From: Oscillospiraceae bacterium | Lineage (GTDB): Bacteria > Bacillota > Clostridia > Oscillospirales > Oscillospiraceae | DNA: 64,000 nucleotides | Direction of reading: 5' to 3' | Assembly (NCBI GenBank): GCA_020025515.1 | Contig: JAHHRZ010000003.1 | Span: forward strand, 124,001 to 188,000 | Shown here: positions 17,185-26,243 of the stretch, piece by piece | How the letters are laid out: each line of letters begins with the position of its first letter | Numbering within the stretch: the first letter of the stretch is position 1 | The notes under the pieces: model-generated | Seen by the model: only the letters and a program-made list of their open reading frames with translations | Database searches by the model: none | Told to the model about the DNA's origin: nothing | Position numbers and translations under genes: made by a program

Positions 17185-18495
17185 ATGATAAAAGTCGATA
17201 TTTCCAACGTGTGGGGTCTGTTGGCTCTGCCTGATCTGCTGGCTGCGGAGAAAGAGGTATCTGCCGCCCATAACACGGTAATGGATGGCAGCGGTGAGGG
17301 TAACGACTTTTTGGGCTGGCTGAATCTGCCCACCCGTGAAACGACCCAGGAAATGCGCCGCATTATGGATGCGGCCAAAGCAATTCGTGAAAGTTCCGAG
17401 GCTTTTGTTGTGGTAGGCATCGGCGGCTCCTATCTGGGCCCCCGGGCGGCAATCGAGCTGATGGAAGGACCGAACTACAATCTGAAGCGCGGAACCAAGG
17501 GCAATCCCAGAATCTTCTTTGCGGGGAACAATCTGTCTACCCGTGCATGGAATGATCTGGTAGAGCAGCTGGAAGGAAAAGATTTTTCTGTTGCCTTTAT
17601 CTCGAAGTCCGGCACTACCACGGAGCCTGCCATTGCAACTCGGGCCCTGCGCTGGATGCTGGAGCGAAAGTATGGCTCTGAAGTATCCAAGTCCCGTATT
17701 TTCGCCATTACCGACCCGGAAAAAGGAGCCCTGCGGCAGATGGCGCAGGAAGAGGGCTGGGAGACCTTTACCATTCCTCAGAATGTAGGCGGACGCTTCA
17801 GTGTGCTGACGGCGGTGGGCCTGCTGCCTATGGCCGTGGCCGGCATCGATATTGAGGCAGTAATGGCCGGTGCTGCCGAGGCCAAGCAGTGCTATGATCT
17901 GCGTTCCTTTGAGAACCCCGTCTGGCTGTATGCTGCCATTCGGAATCTTCTGAACCGGAAGGGAAAGGAGATTGAGCTGCTTACCTCCTTCGAGCCTGCT
18001 TTTAAGATGATGGGAGGCTGGTGGCAGCAGCTCTTTGGGGAATCTGAGGGCAAGGACGGAATGGGCATTTTCCCGGTCACCGCCGAGTTTACCGCCGATT
18101 TGCACTCCCTGGGGCAGATGATTCAGCAGGGAAAGCGGAATCTGTTTGAAACCATGGTGCGCTTTGCTCCCGATGCCAATGCTGTGACAGTGGGATCTGA
18201 CTACAAGAATCTGGACGGACTGAATTACCTGGAGGGCAAGACCCTGGATTTTGTAGACGAGCAGGCTTTCCGGGGGACTGTGGCAGCCCATGTGGATGGC
18301 GGTGTGCCTGTGATCACCATGGATGTGGGGCAGCTGAACGATGCCAAGCTGGGCGAAATTTTCTACTTCTTTGAATTGGCTTGTGGAATTTCTGCCTATA
18401 TGCTTGGGGTCAATCCCTTCAACCAGCCCGGCGTGGAGTTTTATAAGCGCAATATGTTCCAGCTTTTGGGCAAGCCCGGTTATGAGCAGAAATAA
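17185..18495 (+). CDS. pgi: Glucose-6-phosphate isomerase
   Basis: Interconverts glucose-6-phosphate and fructose-6-phosphate in glycolysis. It is about 436 residues, the shorter Firmicute form. VVVGIGGSYLGPRAA is near residue 80, the phosphate loop FISKSGTTTEPAIA near 140, and the catalytic region GGRFSVLTAVGLLP near 200, with NPFNQPGVEFYK at the C-terminus. The frame also contains an earlier ATG at 17164; MIKVDISN at 17185 is the usual family start. Divergent from the ROK kinase. Confidence 0.93.
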   Translation: MIKVDISNVWGLLALPDLLAAEKEVSAAHNTVMDGSGEGNDFLGWLNLPTRETTQEMRRIMDAAKAIRESSEAFVVVGIGGSYLGPRAAIELMEGPNYNLKRGTKGNPRIFFAGNNLSTRAWNDLVEQLEGKDFSVAFISKSGTTTEPAIATRALRWMLERKYGSEVSKSRIFAITDPEKGALRQMAQEEGWETFTIPQNVGGRFSVLTAVGLLPMAVAGIDIEAVMAGAAEAKQCYDLRSFENPVWLYAAIRNLLNRKGKEIELLTSFEPAFKMMGGWWQQLFGESEGKDGMGIFPVTAEFTADLHSLGQMIQQGKRNLFETMVRFAPDANAVTVGSDYKNLDGLNYLEGKTLDFVDEQAFRGTVAAHVDGGVPVITMDVGQLNDAKLGEIFYFFELACGISAYMLGVNPFNQPGVEFYKRNMFQLLGKPGYEQK

Positions 18496-18521
18496 GTTTT
18501 GACGATTTAGAAGAAAAACAG

Positions 18522-18550
18522 TTGCAATTCCACGAAGAAACTGGTAGAAT
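18522..18550 (+). promoter_or_regulatory. Promoter of the small P-loop gene
   Basis: TTGCAA (18522-18527) and TAGAAT (18545-18550) are separated by 17 bp. Confidence 0.65.
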
Positions 18551-18597
18551 AGTAGAACATAACCGGGGGTTCCCGGTGCTGTAAGGAGGAGATACCT

Positions 18598-19005
18598 ATG
18601 GTGAAAGTAATTATGGGACTGAAGGGCTCTGGCAAAACCAAGCAGTTGGTCAAGAATATCAACGAGGCGGTTCAGAGCGAGAATGGCAGTGTGGTCTGTG
18701 TTGAGCATGGACAGAAGCTGACCTATGACATTGATTACCGTGTCCGTCTCATCGACGCCAAGGACTATGGTGTTAATGACATTACTATGCTCAAGGGCTT
18801 CATCAGTGGCTTGCATGCCGGTAACTTCGATATCACCCATGTGTTTATTGAAAGCCTGTACAAGTTCATCGGTGAGAACCGTACCGTAGGTGAAGAGTTC
18901 CTGGATTGGTGTGCCGAATTTGGCAAGACCAATGACATGCACTTCACCATTACCATTTCTGATGACGTTGCTCTGGCAACCGAGGGAATGAAGAAGTACC
19001 TGTAA
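18598..19005 (+). CDS. Small P-loop NTP-binding protein of unknown role
   Basis: A 135-residue protein beginning MVKVIMGLKGSGKT, a clear Walker A at residues 7-14. There is no recognisable Walker B or helicase motif, only a HVFIES segment that could act as one. Similar stand-alone proteins are common in Oscillospirales and are usually annotated as hypothetical or ATP-binding. It has its own promoter, a strong AAGGAGG site and a terminator, so it is a monocistronic, probably well-expressed gene. No function can be assigned. Confidence 0.75.
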   Translation: MVKVIMGLKGSGKTKQLVKNINEAVQSENGSVVCVEHGQKLTYDIDYRVRLIDAKDYGVNDITMLKGFISGLHAGNFDITHVFIESLYKFIGENRTVGEEFLDWCAEFGKTNDMHFTITISDDVALATEGMKKYL

Positions 19006-19024
19006 TCCCAAAAGTATGTCCGAA

Positions 19025-19060
19025 AAGAGGCCTGTCGCATATGCGGCAGGCCTTTCCTTT
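19025..19060 (+). terminator. Rho-independent terminator
   Basis: A near-perfect GGCCTGTCGCAT/ATGCGGCAGGCC palindrome is followed by TTTCCTTT, directly after the P-loop gene. Confidence 0.85.
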
Positions 19061-19128
19061 ATATGGTAGTTGCAAAGCAAATCTATCTGTGCAATAATGG
19101 GATAATTAACCAAAGAGGAGAAATGCAT

Positions 19129-21939
19129 ATGACCATATATGATAAAATAGCGCAGATGAAGCCGGAGCAGAAAAACCACTGGATCGACATTCCCGAGCTG
19201 AGTGCCTGGGGAGAGCGCTTTTTTGCCTCCTTTTCTGTGGCGGAGGCTGTGGCTGAGGGGCAGGAACGCCGGCTTTTGGAGCAGGCGATAGACGGTTTGT
19301 ATGACAGGTTTCAGCGGGAACACGCCCTGACCGACACTGCTTTGCAAGAGGCGGAATCGGTGCTGCTTCCCTTGTCACCCAAAGCGAAGCAGTATACCCT
19401 CCATTGCGTTGCCCATGCCCACATTGATATGGATTGGATGTGGGGGCTCCATGAGACGGTGCAGACGGTGCTGAGCACTTTCCGCACCATGCTGGATCTT
19501 ATGGAAGAATACCCGGAGTTTACGTTCTCTCAGTCGCAGTGTGCCGTATACCGAATTGCGGAGTTTTATGATCCGGCACTCTTTCGTCGGATCAAGGAAC
19601 GGGTGAAGGAAGGGCGATGGGAGTTTGCCGGCTCCTCTTATGTGGAGCTGGACAAGAATATGCCAAATGCAGAATCCATGGCACGGCATATTCTGTATAC
19701 AAAGGAGTATCTTTATCAGCATTTCGGCATAGCTTATGATAGTGTGGAAGGAGATTTTCAGCCCGATTCCTTCGGCCACGGCGCATGGGTGCCGGAAATC
19801 CTGACGGCCGGCGGAATTCGCTGGTTCTATCATTGCCGGGGCCTGGATGGGGAATATCTCTATCGCTGGCGGGCCCCAAACGGTACGGAAATTCTGGCGC
19901 TTAACGAGCCTCTGTGGTACAACGATGCCATCCGTCCCATGTATCTGAATCAGGTTCCTTTGTTTTGTAAAAAGTACGGCATCCGGGACATGATGAAGAT
20001 TTATGGCGTGGGCAACCATGGCGGCGGCCCCACGCGGCAGGATCTGGAGCGCATTTTGCAGATGCAGACCTGGCCTCTGGCACCAAACATCAGGTTTTCT
20101 ACTTACAAGGAGTATTTTTCAAAGATCCTGCCCATTATGGAGCGGCTGCCTGTGGTTTCCGGGGAGCTTGGCCCCACCTTTACGGGCTGCTATACCTCAC
20201 AGTCTAGGATCAAGGAAGCCAACCGGATGGCGGAGGATCGACTGTATGAAGCGGAAGCCCTTGCTGCCCTTGCGGAGGAATATACGGGAATGGAGGACTT
20301 CAACACGCAATTCCGGTTTGCCTGGGAGCGGGTTTTGTTTAATCAATTTCATGATATTCTGCCCGGCTCCAATGTGGAGATTTCCAGAGATCATGCCATG
20401 GGCGCGTTTGAAGAGGCAATGGGCGCGGTGATGGCGGCTTCCGGGGCATCGCTGCGGGCTTTTGCAGACAAAATTGATACCTCATCCTATGAGACACCGG
20501 ATACGCCTGTGACCTCACGCTCGGAAGGAGCGGGCATGGGACTGCTGATTGACAGTGCAAATCGGTTCCGGCTGCCCGGGACAGAGCGTGGCAGAGGAAA
20601 AACCAGAATCTTGCATTTCTTCAACCCCACGGGCGTGGACCGCAGAGGGGTGATGGAGGCCAGTCTCTGGGATTGGCCCGGAAATCCGGAGCAGCTTCGG
20701 ATCCATGATATCCGGGGGCGCCTGCTGCCCTCTCAGGTGCTGGCCCATGGGACTTTGGATTGGAGTCACAGAAGAACAGATCTTCTTGTGGAGGTGGCGG
20801 TTCCCGCTTTGGGTTATACCACAGTGCTTGTGACAGAGGAGGAAAAACAGAGCTTTTGCTTCTCGGCGCTGCCTCCGGATCCCAGAGTAACCTCATATCA
20901 ACCTTTGGTTTTAGAGAATGATGTGGTGAAAATTACATTCCGGGAGGAGGATTTGTCCATTTCCTCCTATCTGCACAAGGAAACAGGCAGACAGATGCTG
21001 GGCGCTCGGGGAGCGGGGTTCTGGATGTACCGGGAGAGAAGCGGGGAGACGACGGGAAACGCTTGGGTAGAGGGGGTGCAGATGGAGCCGGTGAATCTTC
21101 ATAAAACCGGCTGTGTCTGCTCCGTCAAGGGACCTGAAAAGGGGGCACTCCGTCAAAGCCTGGCCTATGAAATCCAACTGCAAAACAGCAGGTTGGAGGT
21201 CACTGCCATATTAGAAAAGGGATCTCCGATTCTGGAGTTGACAGGCAAAGTACACTGGATGGAACTGGCGGACAAAACCGGAAGCCCAAGTCTGTGCTTT
21301 CGGATGCATCTGGCCTGGACACCGGAGGAGTTTTTGGGGGATGGGCTCATTGGGCTGGATCGGCGGATGCCGGAACCGCTGCACGACCACTGTGCCAGAA
21401 ACTTTCTGTTTGCCTCAGGAGAAGAGATGGGAATGGCCCTGCTCACGGATAATAAATATGGATACCGCGGGTATGGAGACAATCTTCAGGTGTCTCTTCT
21501 GCGCTCCTCTTCCGGCCCGGATCCTTACCCGGAACTGGGAGAGCGTCGATTCCGTTTGGGTCTGTGCGCAGCAAAACCGGATGTTATGACGCTGAAAGCG
21601 CTGGGCACAGCCTTTACCCACCGGGATCTTCCATACGCATCCAATACCGCCCACCCGGGTACACTGCCCTTGGAGCGCCGCTTTCTTGAAATCCATGGTG
21701 CGGTCCAGATAGGAAGTGTAAAACGATCGCAGGACGGAAAAGCAACGGTGCTGCGTCTGTTGAATCCCTGTTTGGAGGAAGGCACAGCCCGGATTCGCCT
21801 GAATGGGCTTCAAAAGGCTTTTGTTGCGGATTTGACAGAACAACCTTTGGAAGAGCTTTCCGTAAATGAAGAAACTGTTTATATACATCAAGCGGCAGGA
21901 AAAGTAGTGAGTCTACTCCTGTATACCACAAAAAGCTGA
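19129..21939 (+). CDS. GH38 alpha-mannosidase
   Basis: Glycoside hydrolase family 38, removing alpha-linked mannose; 936 residues with no signal peptide, so probably cytoplasmic. The zinc-binding start of the catalytic barrel, HAHIDMDWMWG, is at residues 96-106, and the catalytic nucleophile is probably Asp213 in QPDSFGHGAW. A second catalytic-domain segment NQFHDILPGSN is near residue 404. The mannosidase middle and C-terminal beta-domains follow. The start at 19129 has GAGGAG 8 bp upstream; an ATG 6 bp earlier is too close to that site. The neighbours suggest use of host or dietary glycans, but no linked sugar transporter is evident. Confidence 0.9.
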   Translation: MTIYDKIAQMKPEQKNHWIDIPELSAWGERFFASFSVAEAVAEGQERRLLEQAIDGLYDRFQREHALTDTALQEAESVLLPLSPKAKQYTLHCVAHAHIDMDWMWGLHETVQTVLSTFRTMLDLMEEYPEFTFSQSQCAVYRIAEFYDPALFRRIKERVKEGRWEFAGSSYVELDKNMPNAESMARHILYTKEYLYQHFGIAYDSVEGDFQPDSFGHGAWVPEILTAGGIRWFYHCRGLDGEYLYRWRAPNGTEILALNEPLWYNDAIRPMYLNQVPLFCKKYGIRDMMKIYGVGNHGGGPTRQDLERILQMQTWPLAPNIRFSTYKEYFSKILPIMERLPVVSGELGPTFTGCYTSQSRIKEANRMAEDRLYEAEALAALAEEYTGMEDFNTQFRFAWERVLFNQFHDILPGSNVEISRDHAMGAFEEAMGAVMAASGASLRAFADKIDTSSYETPDTPVTSRSEGAGMGLLIDSANRFRLPGTERGRGKTRILHFFNPTGVDRRGVMEASLWDWPGNPEQLRIHDIRGRLLPSQVLAHGTLDWSHRRTDLLVEVAVPALGYTTVLVTEEEKQSFCFSALPPDPRVTSYQPLVLENDVVKITFREEDLSISSYLHKETGRQMLGARGAGFWMYRERSGETTGNAWVEGVQMEPVNLHKTGCVCSVKGPEKGALRQSLAYEIQLQNSRLEVTAILEKGSPILELTGKVHWMELADKTGSPSLCFRMHLAWTPEEFLGDGLIGLDRRMPEPLHDHCARNFLFASGEEMGMALLTDNKYGYRGYGDNLQVSLLRSSSGPDPYPELGERRFRLGLCAAKPDVMTLKALGTAFTHRDLPYASNTAHPGTLPLERRFLEIHGAVQIGSVKRSQDGKATVLRLLNPCLEEGTARIRLNGLQKAFVADLTEQPLEELSVNEETVYIHQAAGKVVSLLLYTTKS

Positions 21940-22218
21940 ATTTGGGGTGTCCTCCGGAAAAACACATCGGTGCGCTAAAACTAAAAAATACAGTTTTGGT
22001 GTATCGAAATTGGGTTTTCAAATCGACGAACAGAAGAAGAAAGCCGTAAAAACCAGCAGAATAGATAAAAACAAAGGGATTCATCCGCTCAAAATATATG
22101 ATCTGAAAAGGATTCGCAAAAAAACAGAAACCAAGTGCAAATTACATAAAATATATATACAGAATTTATGGGTATTGCATGATTTCTGCTGACAAAAAAA
22201 GCGAGTCACAGAAAATAG
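21940..22218. other. Gene-free AT-rich stretch after the mannosidase
   Basis: No credible coding frame. The only structure noted is an imperfect hairpin at 21968-22006 (CGGTGCGCTAAAACT against AGTTTTGGTGTATCG, closed by G-U pairs) without a good T tract, a possible weak terminator of the mannosidase gene. Confidence 0.5.
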
Positions 22219-22247
22219 TTGATTATTAGTGAACAATGTGTTATAGT
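22219..22247 (+). promoter_or_regulatory. Upstream promoter of the peptide ABC leader
   Basis: TTGATT (22219-22224) and TATAGT (22242-22247) with a 17-bp spacer. A transcript from here would carry a leader of about 300 nt before the binding-protein gene. Confidence 0.55.
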
Positions 22248-22441
22248 ACAGTGAAAGCACAGGATAGTGCAGCTTCAATACTAAGCGTGGCTCACGGTCA
22301 GTGCTCCACTACTCGCGTACAGATCGTTGAATTTACCTGTAGCACCTTGCATAAAGTTCCGCAACTGGTGGACAGCCGTTGGTTGCTCTATGGGAATATT
22401 GACGAAATGAACGAAAAATATGTAAAAATACAATGTGACTA
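22248..22441 (+). other. Structured leader or small RNA upstream of the peptide ABC operon
   Basis: No open frame of interest. A two-part hairpin at 22337-22375 (CTGT.CACC with GGTG.ACAG, enclosing TTGC/GCAA) is clear by eye, and 22286-22315 can also fold. No known riboswitch was recognised. It may be a 5' leader or a separate small RNA; no terminator was seen at its end. Confidence 0.4.
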
Positions 22442-22470
22442 TTGCATTTTTACCAAACGGGTAGTATACT
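22442..22470 (+). promoter_or_regulatory. Proximal promoter of the peptide ABC operon
   Basis: TTGCAT (22442-22447), a 17-bp spacer and TATACT (22465-22470), followed about 80 bp later by the binding-protein gene with its AAGGAGG site. Confidence 0.7.
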
Positions 22471-22554
22471 ATCTTACGTTAATATCTTGTCGCTTCCCAC
22501 GGCAGGTATTAAATAGGTCGCAAGACCGCAACTATCTCTTAAGGAGGAAAAGAA

Positions 22555-24840
22555 ATGAAAAAGTTGTTCGCATTGTTGCTGGCTGCCGTTATGGTGACTT
22601 CCGTCATGACCGCCTGCAGCAAAACCGACACCAACGAGACGAAGGGTACAGAATCTTCTGTCTCTGGTGAGACCACTACCCCTGATGCCTCTGGAAACGA
22701 GACAGAACCTGTGAACGCCGATGGAGAGCCTTCTTCCGTCCAGCTTCTGGAGGGCAAGGAGTACGGCAAGGATTATGTTTCCTTGTACGAACACATCGGT
22801 AAGGAGACCTCCATCGCCGATGTCTATGAGGATCCCGCAACTGGTCTGGCCTACATGGATGTTGACGGTGAGTCTGTGGAACTTGGCCTGGACTTCCTGA
22901 CTATGGCTATGGTTTACAACACCTCCACCGAGGGGACCGACTTCAAGACCGAGGATGAGGTCTACGCCGAGTGGTGGAAGTACTACATCACCCGCTGGAA
23001 CATGTTGATGCCGGAAATTCCTCTCTACGCCAACGAGTACTACGACCTGTACAGCGCAAAGATCAAGGGCGTTGAGGAGTATCCCACCAACCCCTATTGG
23101 CCTGCTACCAAGGCACTCATTAACTGGACTTCCGAGAAGCCCGACAACTCCATCATCTTGGGCGATGGAACCGAGCTGTCCGGCAAGTTCCGTTTCTCCT
23201 TCTTTGGTGCTACCAGCCCTGCTGCTCCCGACCTGGCGGTTGAGAACCTGACCAGCGGTCTGGAAACAGTTGCTACCAATTCGGAAGGTGCTCTCGTGCT
23301 GAACGAACAGGTTGTCAAGGAACTGCAGGAGACCAAGAATGAGGACGGCTCCCTCACCTACACCATTACCCTTCATGAGGATCTGAAGTTCTCCGATGGT
23401 TCTCCCATCACCGCCAAGAACTATCTCTATCATGCTATGGCCTTTTCTACCCCGGTTGCCGCACAGGCTGCTGGCAAGGACCATATGAGCTGCATGAACT
23501 TCATTGGATTTAAGGGTTACAATGCCTACGACGGCACCAACGAGGGCGCAACTCTGGAAGATGGCACCGTGGTTACTAAGGAAATGCCCGGTCTGCGTCT
23601 CCTGGGTGACTACCAGTTCTCCGTGACCGTTGATCCCGAGTACCTGCCTTATTTCTACTCCCTCAACTTTGCTAACTTTAAGCCTACTTACAAGGATCTG
23701 TGGATGGGCGAGTACGACATCGCAGACGACGGTAAGGGCTGCTACATCACCGGCGATTTCTACGCCAAGGGCGGCGATGGCTACGCCCATGCGGATCACA
23801 TTGTGGCATCTTCTCAGAATGCGGATACTACCTATCCCTATTCCGGTCCCTATGTGATTTCCAGATACGACGCATCTGCAAAGGAAGCTACCATGGAGCT
23901 GAACCCCAACTTCAAGGGCACCTTTGATGGTTCCAAGCCCAGCATTGCAAAGGTTGTCTACAAGAAGATCGTTGTAGAGACCCAGCTGGAAGACATCCGC
24001 TCCGGCGGTGTTGACGTTCTGCCCAACATTACCGGTGGTGCCCCCACCAACGAAGCCATTGCTCTGGCAGACGGCTCCAATGGTGCTTTTGTCTACACCC
24101 ACTACAGCCGTGCCGGCTATGGTAAGCTGGGCTTCCGCTGCGACTTTGGCCCCGCCCAGTATACCGCAGTTCGTCAGGCAATTGCCTACTGCATGGATCG
24201 TGCTACCTTTGCAAAGGACTTCACCGGCGGCTACGGCGGCGTTGTGGATGCTCCTTACTACAGCGGCTCCTGGATGTACAAGGCTGCTACCGAGCAGGGC
24301 ATGGTTCTGAACGCATATGATACCTCCGTGGACTCCGCCATTGCGGTTCTGGAGGCTGACGGCTGGATCTACAATGCTGAGGGCGGCGAGTACACCGATG
24401 GCGTTCGTTACAAGAAGATCCCCGGCGATTTGGCCACTGAGAAGGATAAGAACTACAAGTCTGTTGACGGTGCTTACAAGACGGTTGAGATCAACGGCGA
24501 TTACTACATGCCTCTGGTTCTGAACTGGTACGGTACCACCAACAACGAGTTCTCTGACATGCTGGTAACCGGCTTTGAGCAGGCAGATAACATTAAGGCT
24601 GCAGGTTTCGCAGTTTACAAGACCATTGGCGACTTCAACCCCATGCTCGATGAGCTGAACCAGGCTCAGATTTACGGCTACTACAGCGGTACTCCCATGT
24701 ACACCTGCTTCAACTTCGCTACTGGCTTCACCAGTGCGATTTATGATTACAGCTTCAATATGACCATTGATCCCAGCATGTACAGCAACTACAGCACGTA
24801 CTTCATTAAGGATGCGGCCGATATCTACTGGCTGAAGTAA
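22555..24840 (+). CDS. Large peptide ABC transporter substrate-binding lipoprotein (OppA-like)
   Basis: Extracytoplasmic solute-binding protein, family 5, 761 residues against about 530-600 for usual OppA/DppA. A lipoprotein signal peptide ends in VMTAC, followed by a Thr/Glu/Ser-rich linker. The family core is visible as YTITLHEDLKFSDGSPITAKNYLYH at about residues 264-288 (cut here only to show the region) and later as VRQAIAYCMDR near 542. The first 200 mature residues are unlike classical OppA and include a Trp/Tyr-rich segment around 135-180. It has two possible promoters and is separated from the permeases by a structured gap, which would allow excess synthesis of the binding protein. 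A peptide substrate is inferred from the family. Confidence 0.85.
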   Translation: MKKLFALLLAAVMVTSVMTACSKTDTNETKGTESSVSGETTTPDASGNETEPVNADGEPSSVQLLEGKEYGKDYVSLYEHIGKETSIADVYEDPATGLAYMDVDGESVELGLDFLTMAMVYNTSTEGTDFKTEDEVYAEWWKYYITRWNMLMPEIPLYANEYYDLYSAKIKGVEEYPTNPYWPATKALINWTSEKPDNSIILGDGTELSGKFRFSFFGATSPAAPDLAVENLTSGLETVATNSEGALVLNEQVVKELQETKNEDGSLTYTITLHEDLKFSDGSPITAKNYLYHAMAFSTPVAAQAAGKDHMSCMNFIGFKGYNAYDGTNEGATLEDGTVVTKEMPGLRLLGDYQFSVTVDPEYLPYFYSLNFANFKPTYKDLWMGEYDIADDGKGCYITGDFYAKGGDGYAHADHIVASSQNADTTYPYSGPYVISRYDASAKEATMELNPNFKGTFDGSKPSIAKVVYKKIVVETQLEDIRSGGVDVLPNITGGAPTNEAIALADGSNGAFVYTHYSRAGYGKLGFRCDFGPAQYTAVRQAIAYCMDRATFAKDFTGGYGGVVDAPYYSGSWMYKAATEQGMVLNAYDTSVDSAIAVLEADGWIYNAEGGEYTDGVRYKKIPGDLATEKDKNYKSVDGAYKTVEINGDYYMPLVLNWYGTTNNEFSDMLVTGFEQADNIKAAGFAVYKTIGDFNPMLDELNQAQIYGYYSGTPMYTCFNFATGFTSAIYDYSFNMTIDPSMYSNYSTYFIKDAADIYWLK

Positions 24841-25178
24841 TTGACTCCTTTCAAAACCCCTAGCTTAGCACCCGTATGTGAGGTGTGACATCGCGGTCAC
24901 AGGGTGGGCTCCCCACCCTGTGACTGTGGATTGCGCTGCGTAAGCACTGCATCTATGGGACAGCGGGGAGTAACACCACCTACCTCTGGTGGATGGTTTG
25001 ATTCACAACACGGCAAAGAGATGCCGTACACTGCCTGTTTCTTCAGTGTGCGGCCTTTTTTGCCAAGACGGGTAGGACCGAAATTCGTAAATTACCCCCG
25101 CATGGCATGCAGGGGGTGATCCAAAGCCTCCTGCCATGCCAAATATACTGTCGCGCGGGCGACAGATGGGAGAATAAT
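24841..25178 (+). promoter_or_regulatory. Structured intercistronic region between binding protein and permeases
   Basis: About 340 bp with no gene. It holds a perfect 13-bp hairpin at 24896-24924 (GTCACAGGGTGGG/CCCACCCTGTGAC) without a T tract, suited to protecting the binding-protein mRNA. It also holds a small CCACC/GGTGG hairpin near 24977, an ACGGCA/TGCCGT hairpin at about 25010-25027, and the terminator at 25023-25061 whose 5' arm overlaps that last hairpin. The two cannot form together, as in an attenuator. Confidence 0.6.
25023..25061 (+). terminator. Intra-operon terminator (attenuator-like)
   Basis: GCCGTACACTG/CAGTGTGCGGC, 11 bp with one G-U pair and a 10-nt loop, followed by CTTTTTT. 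It lies inside the peptide ABC operon, so partial read-through is expected. Confidence 0.75.
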
Positions 25179-26231
25179 ATGGGAAAGTATGTACTTAAGA
25201 GAATCTGCTATATGCTTGTTGTTCTGGTCATATTGTCGCTTCTTATGTTCTTGATTTATAATCTAGTCCCGAATAACCGTGCTTATACAGATGCAAAAGA
25301 CGATGAAAATAGCCAGAAGCAGGCACTGAAAGGCCTGACTGCAGAAGAAAAGAAAGATTGGTTCCAAAAGCGCTACTTTGAATATCAGTGCAAGTATGGT
25401 ACTGAGACCAATAATATGTTGGTTCGTTACGGCCGCTGGGTCGGCATCTATCCCTTGTATGATGGCAGCTTTAACGGCTTGCTGCAGGGAAACTTTGGTT
25501 ATTCTTATGAGCTCAAAGGCGATGTCATTGATGTCATCCAGGAGCCGATGAAGAATACCATTCTAATTAACATTCTATCGACAATTCTAGCCTTGGGTAT
25601 CACAATCCCCCTCGGCATCTTGTGTGCGGTGAAAAAGAACAGTAAGTTTGACCGAGGTGTTCAGGTTTTCACCATTATAGGCTATAGTTTGCCTACCTTT
25701 ATTACAGCAATTCTGTTCATTTGGATATTCTGTTCACTGCTTGGTTGGTTCCCGCCCAGCGGTATGAAAACCCCCGGCAGTAACTTTGAGGGCTGGGCCT
25801 ATTGGAAGGATACTTTGAAGTATCTGGCACTGCCTCTTATCACTATGACATTCTGCTCCATGGGTGGTATGACCCGTTATGTCCGCGCCTCTATGATTGA
25901 TGCACTGAGTATGGACTGCATCCGCACCGCTCGCGCAAAGGGCGTTAAGGAAAAGGCCGTTATTTACTCTCATGCATGGCGCAATGCACTGATTCCCATT
26001 GTGACTCTGGTTGTTGGCTGGTTCTTGGGTATCTTTGCTGGTTCTCTGGTGTTTGAAAACATGTTCGGTCTGAATGGTATGGGTAAAATTATGATTGATT
26101 CCCTGCGTAAGACGGACTTTGACGTAGTTCTGTTCCTGCAGTTGTTCTACGTTGGTATGTCTCTCTTGGGCAACTTGATTATCGATATCATCTACGGCCT
26201 TGTTGACCCCAGAGTCAGAGTCGGAAAGTAA
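25179..26231 (+). CDS. oppB: Peptide ABC transporter permease OppB/DppB type
   Basis: First membrane subunit of the importer, 350 residues. The N-terminal TM1 follows MGKYVLKRICYMLVV. The extracytoplasmic loop after it is longer than usual and highly charged (about residues 28-105) before the conserved NFGYSY segment. About five further membrane segments follow, and the EAA loop reads RTARAKGVKEKAVIYSHAWRNALIP. The protein ends DIIYGLVDPRVRVG, the OppB family C-terminus. ATG 25179 has GGGAGA upstream; the frame extends to 25107 but without a good site. It is followed after 12 bp by the fused OppC gene. Confidence 0.9.
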   Translation: MGKYVLKRICYMLVVLVILSLLMFLIYNLVPNNRAYTDAKDDENSQKQALKGLTAEEKKDWFQKRYFEYQCKYGTETNNMLVRYGRWVGIYPLYDGSFNGLLQGNFGYSYELKGDVIDVIQEPMKNTILINILSTILALGITIPLGILCAVKKNSKFDRGVQVFTIIGYSLPTFITAILFIWIFCSLLGWFPPSGMKTPGSNFEGWAYWKDTLKYLALPLITMTFCSMGGMTRYVRASMIDALSMDCIRTARAKGVKEKAVIYSHAWRNALIPIVTLVVGWFLGIFAGSLVFENMFGLNGMGKIMIDSLRKTDFDVVLFLQLFYVGMSLLGNLIIDIIYGLVDPRVRVGK

Positions 26232-26243
26232 GGAGGCGCAGGA

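Noticed and set aside
16972..19347. 791-codon minus-strand frame across pgi and the P-loop gene
   Set aside because: It covers two well-supported plus-strand genes, their promoters and a terminator; the composition is typical of a reverse-strand shadow.
22236..22670. 144-codon frame upstream of and overlapping the binding-protein gene
   Set aside because: No ribosome-binding site or family likeness, and it overlaps the signal peptide of a clear lipoprotein in another frame.
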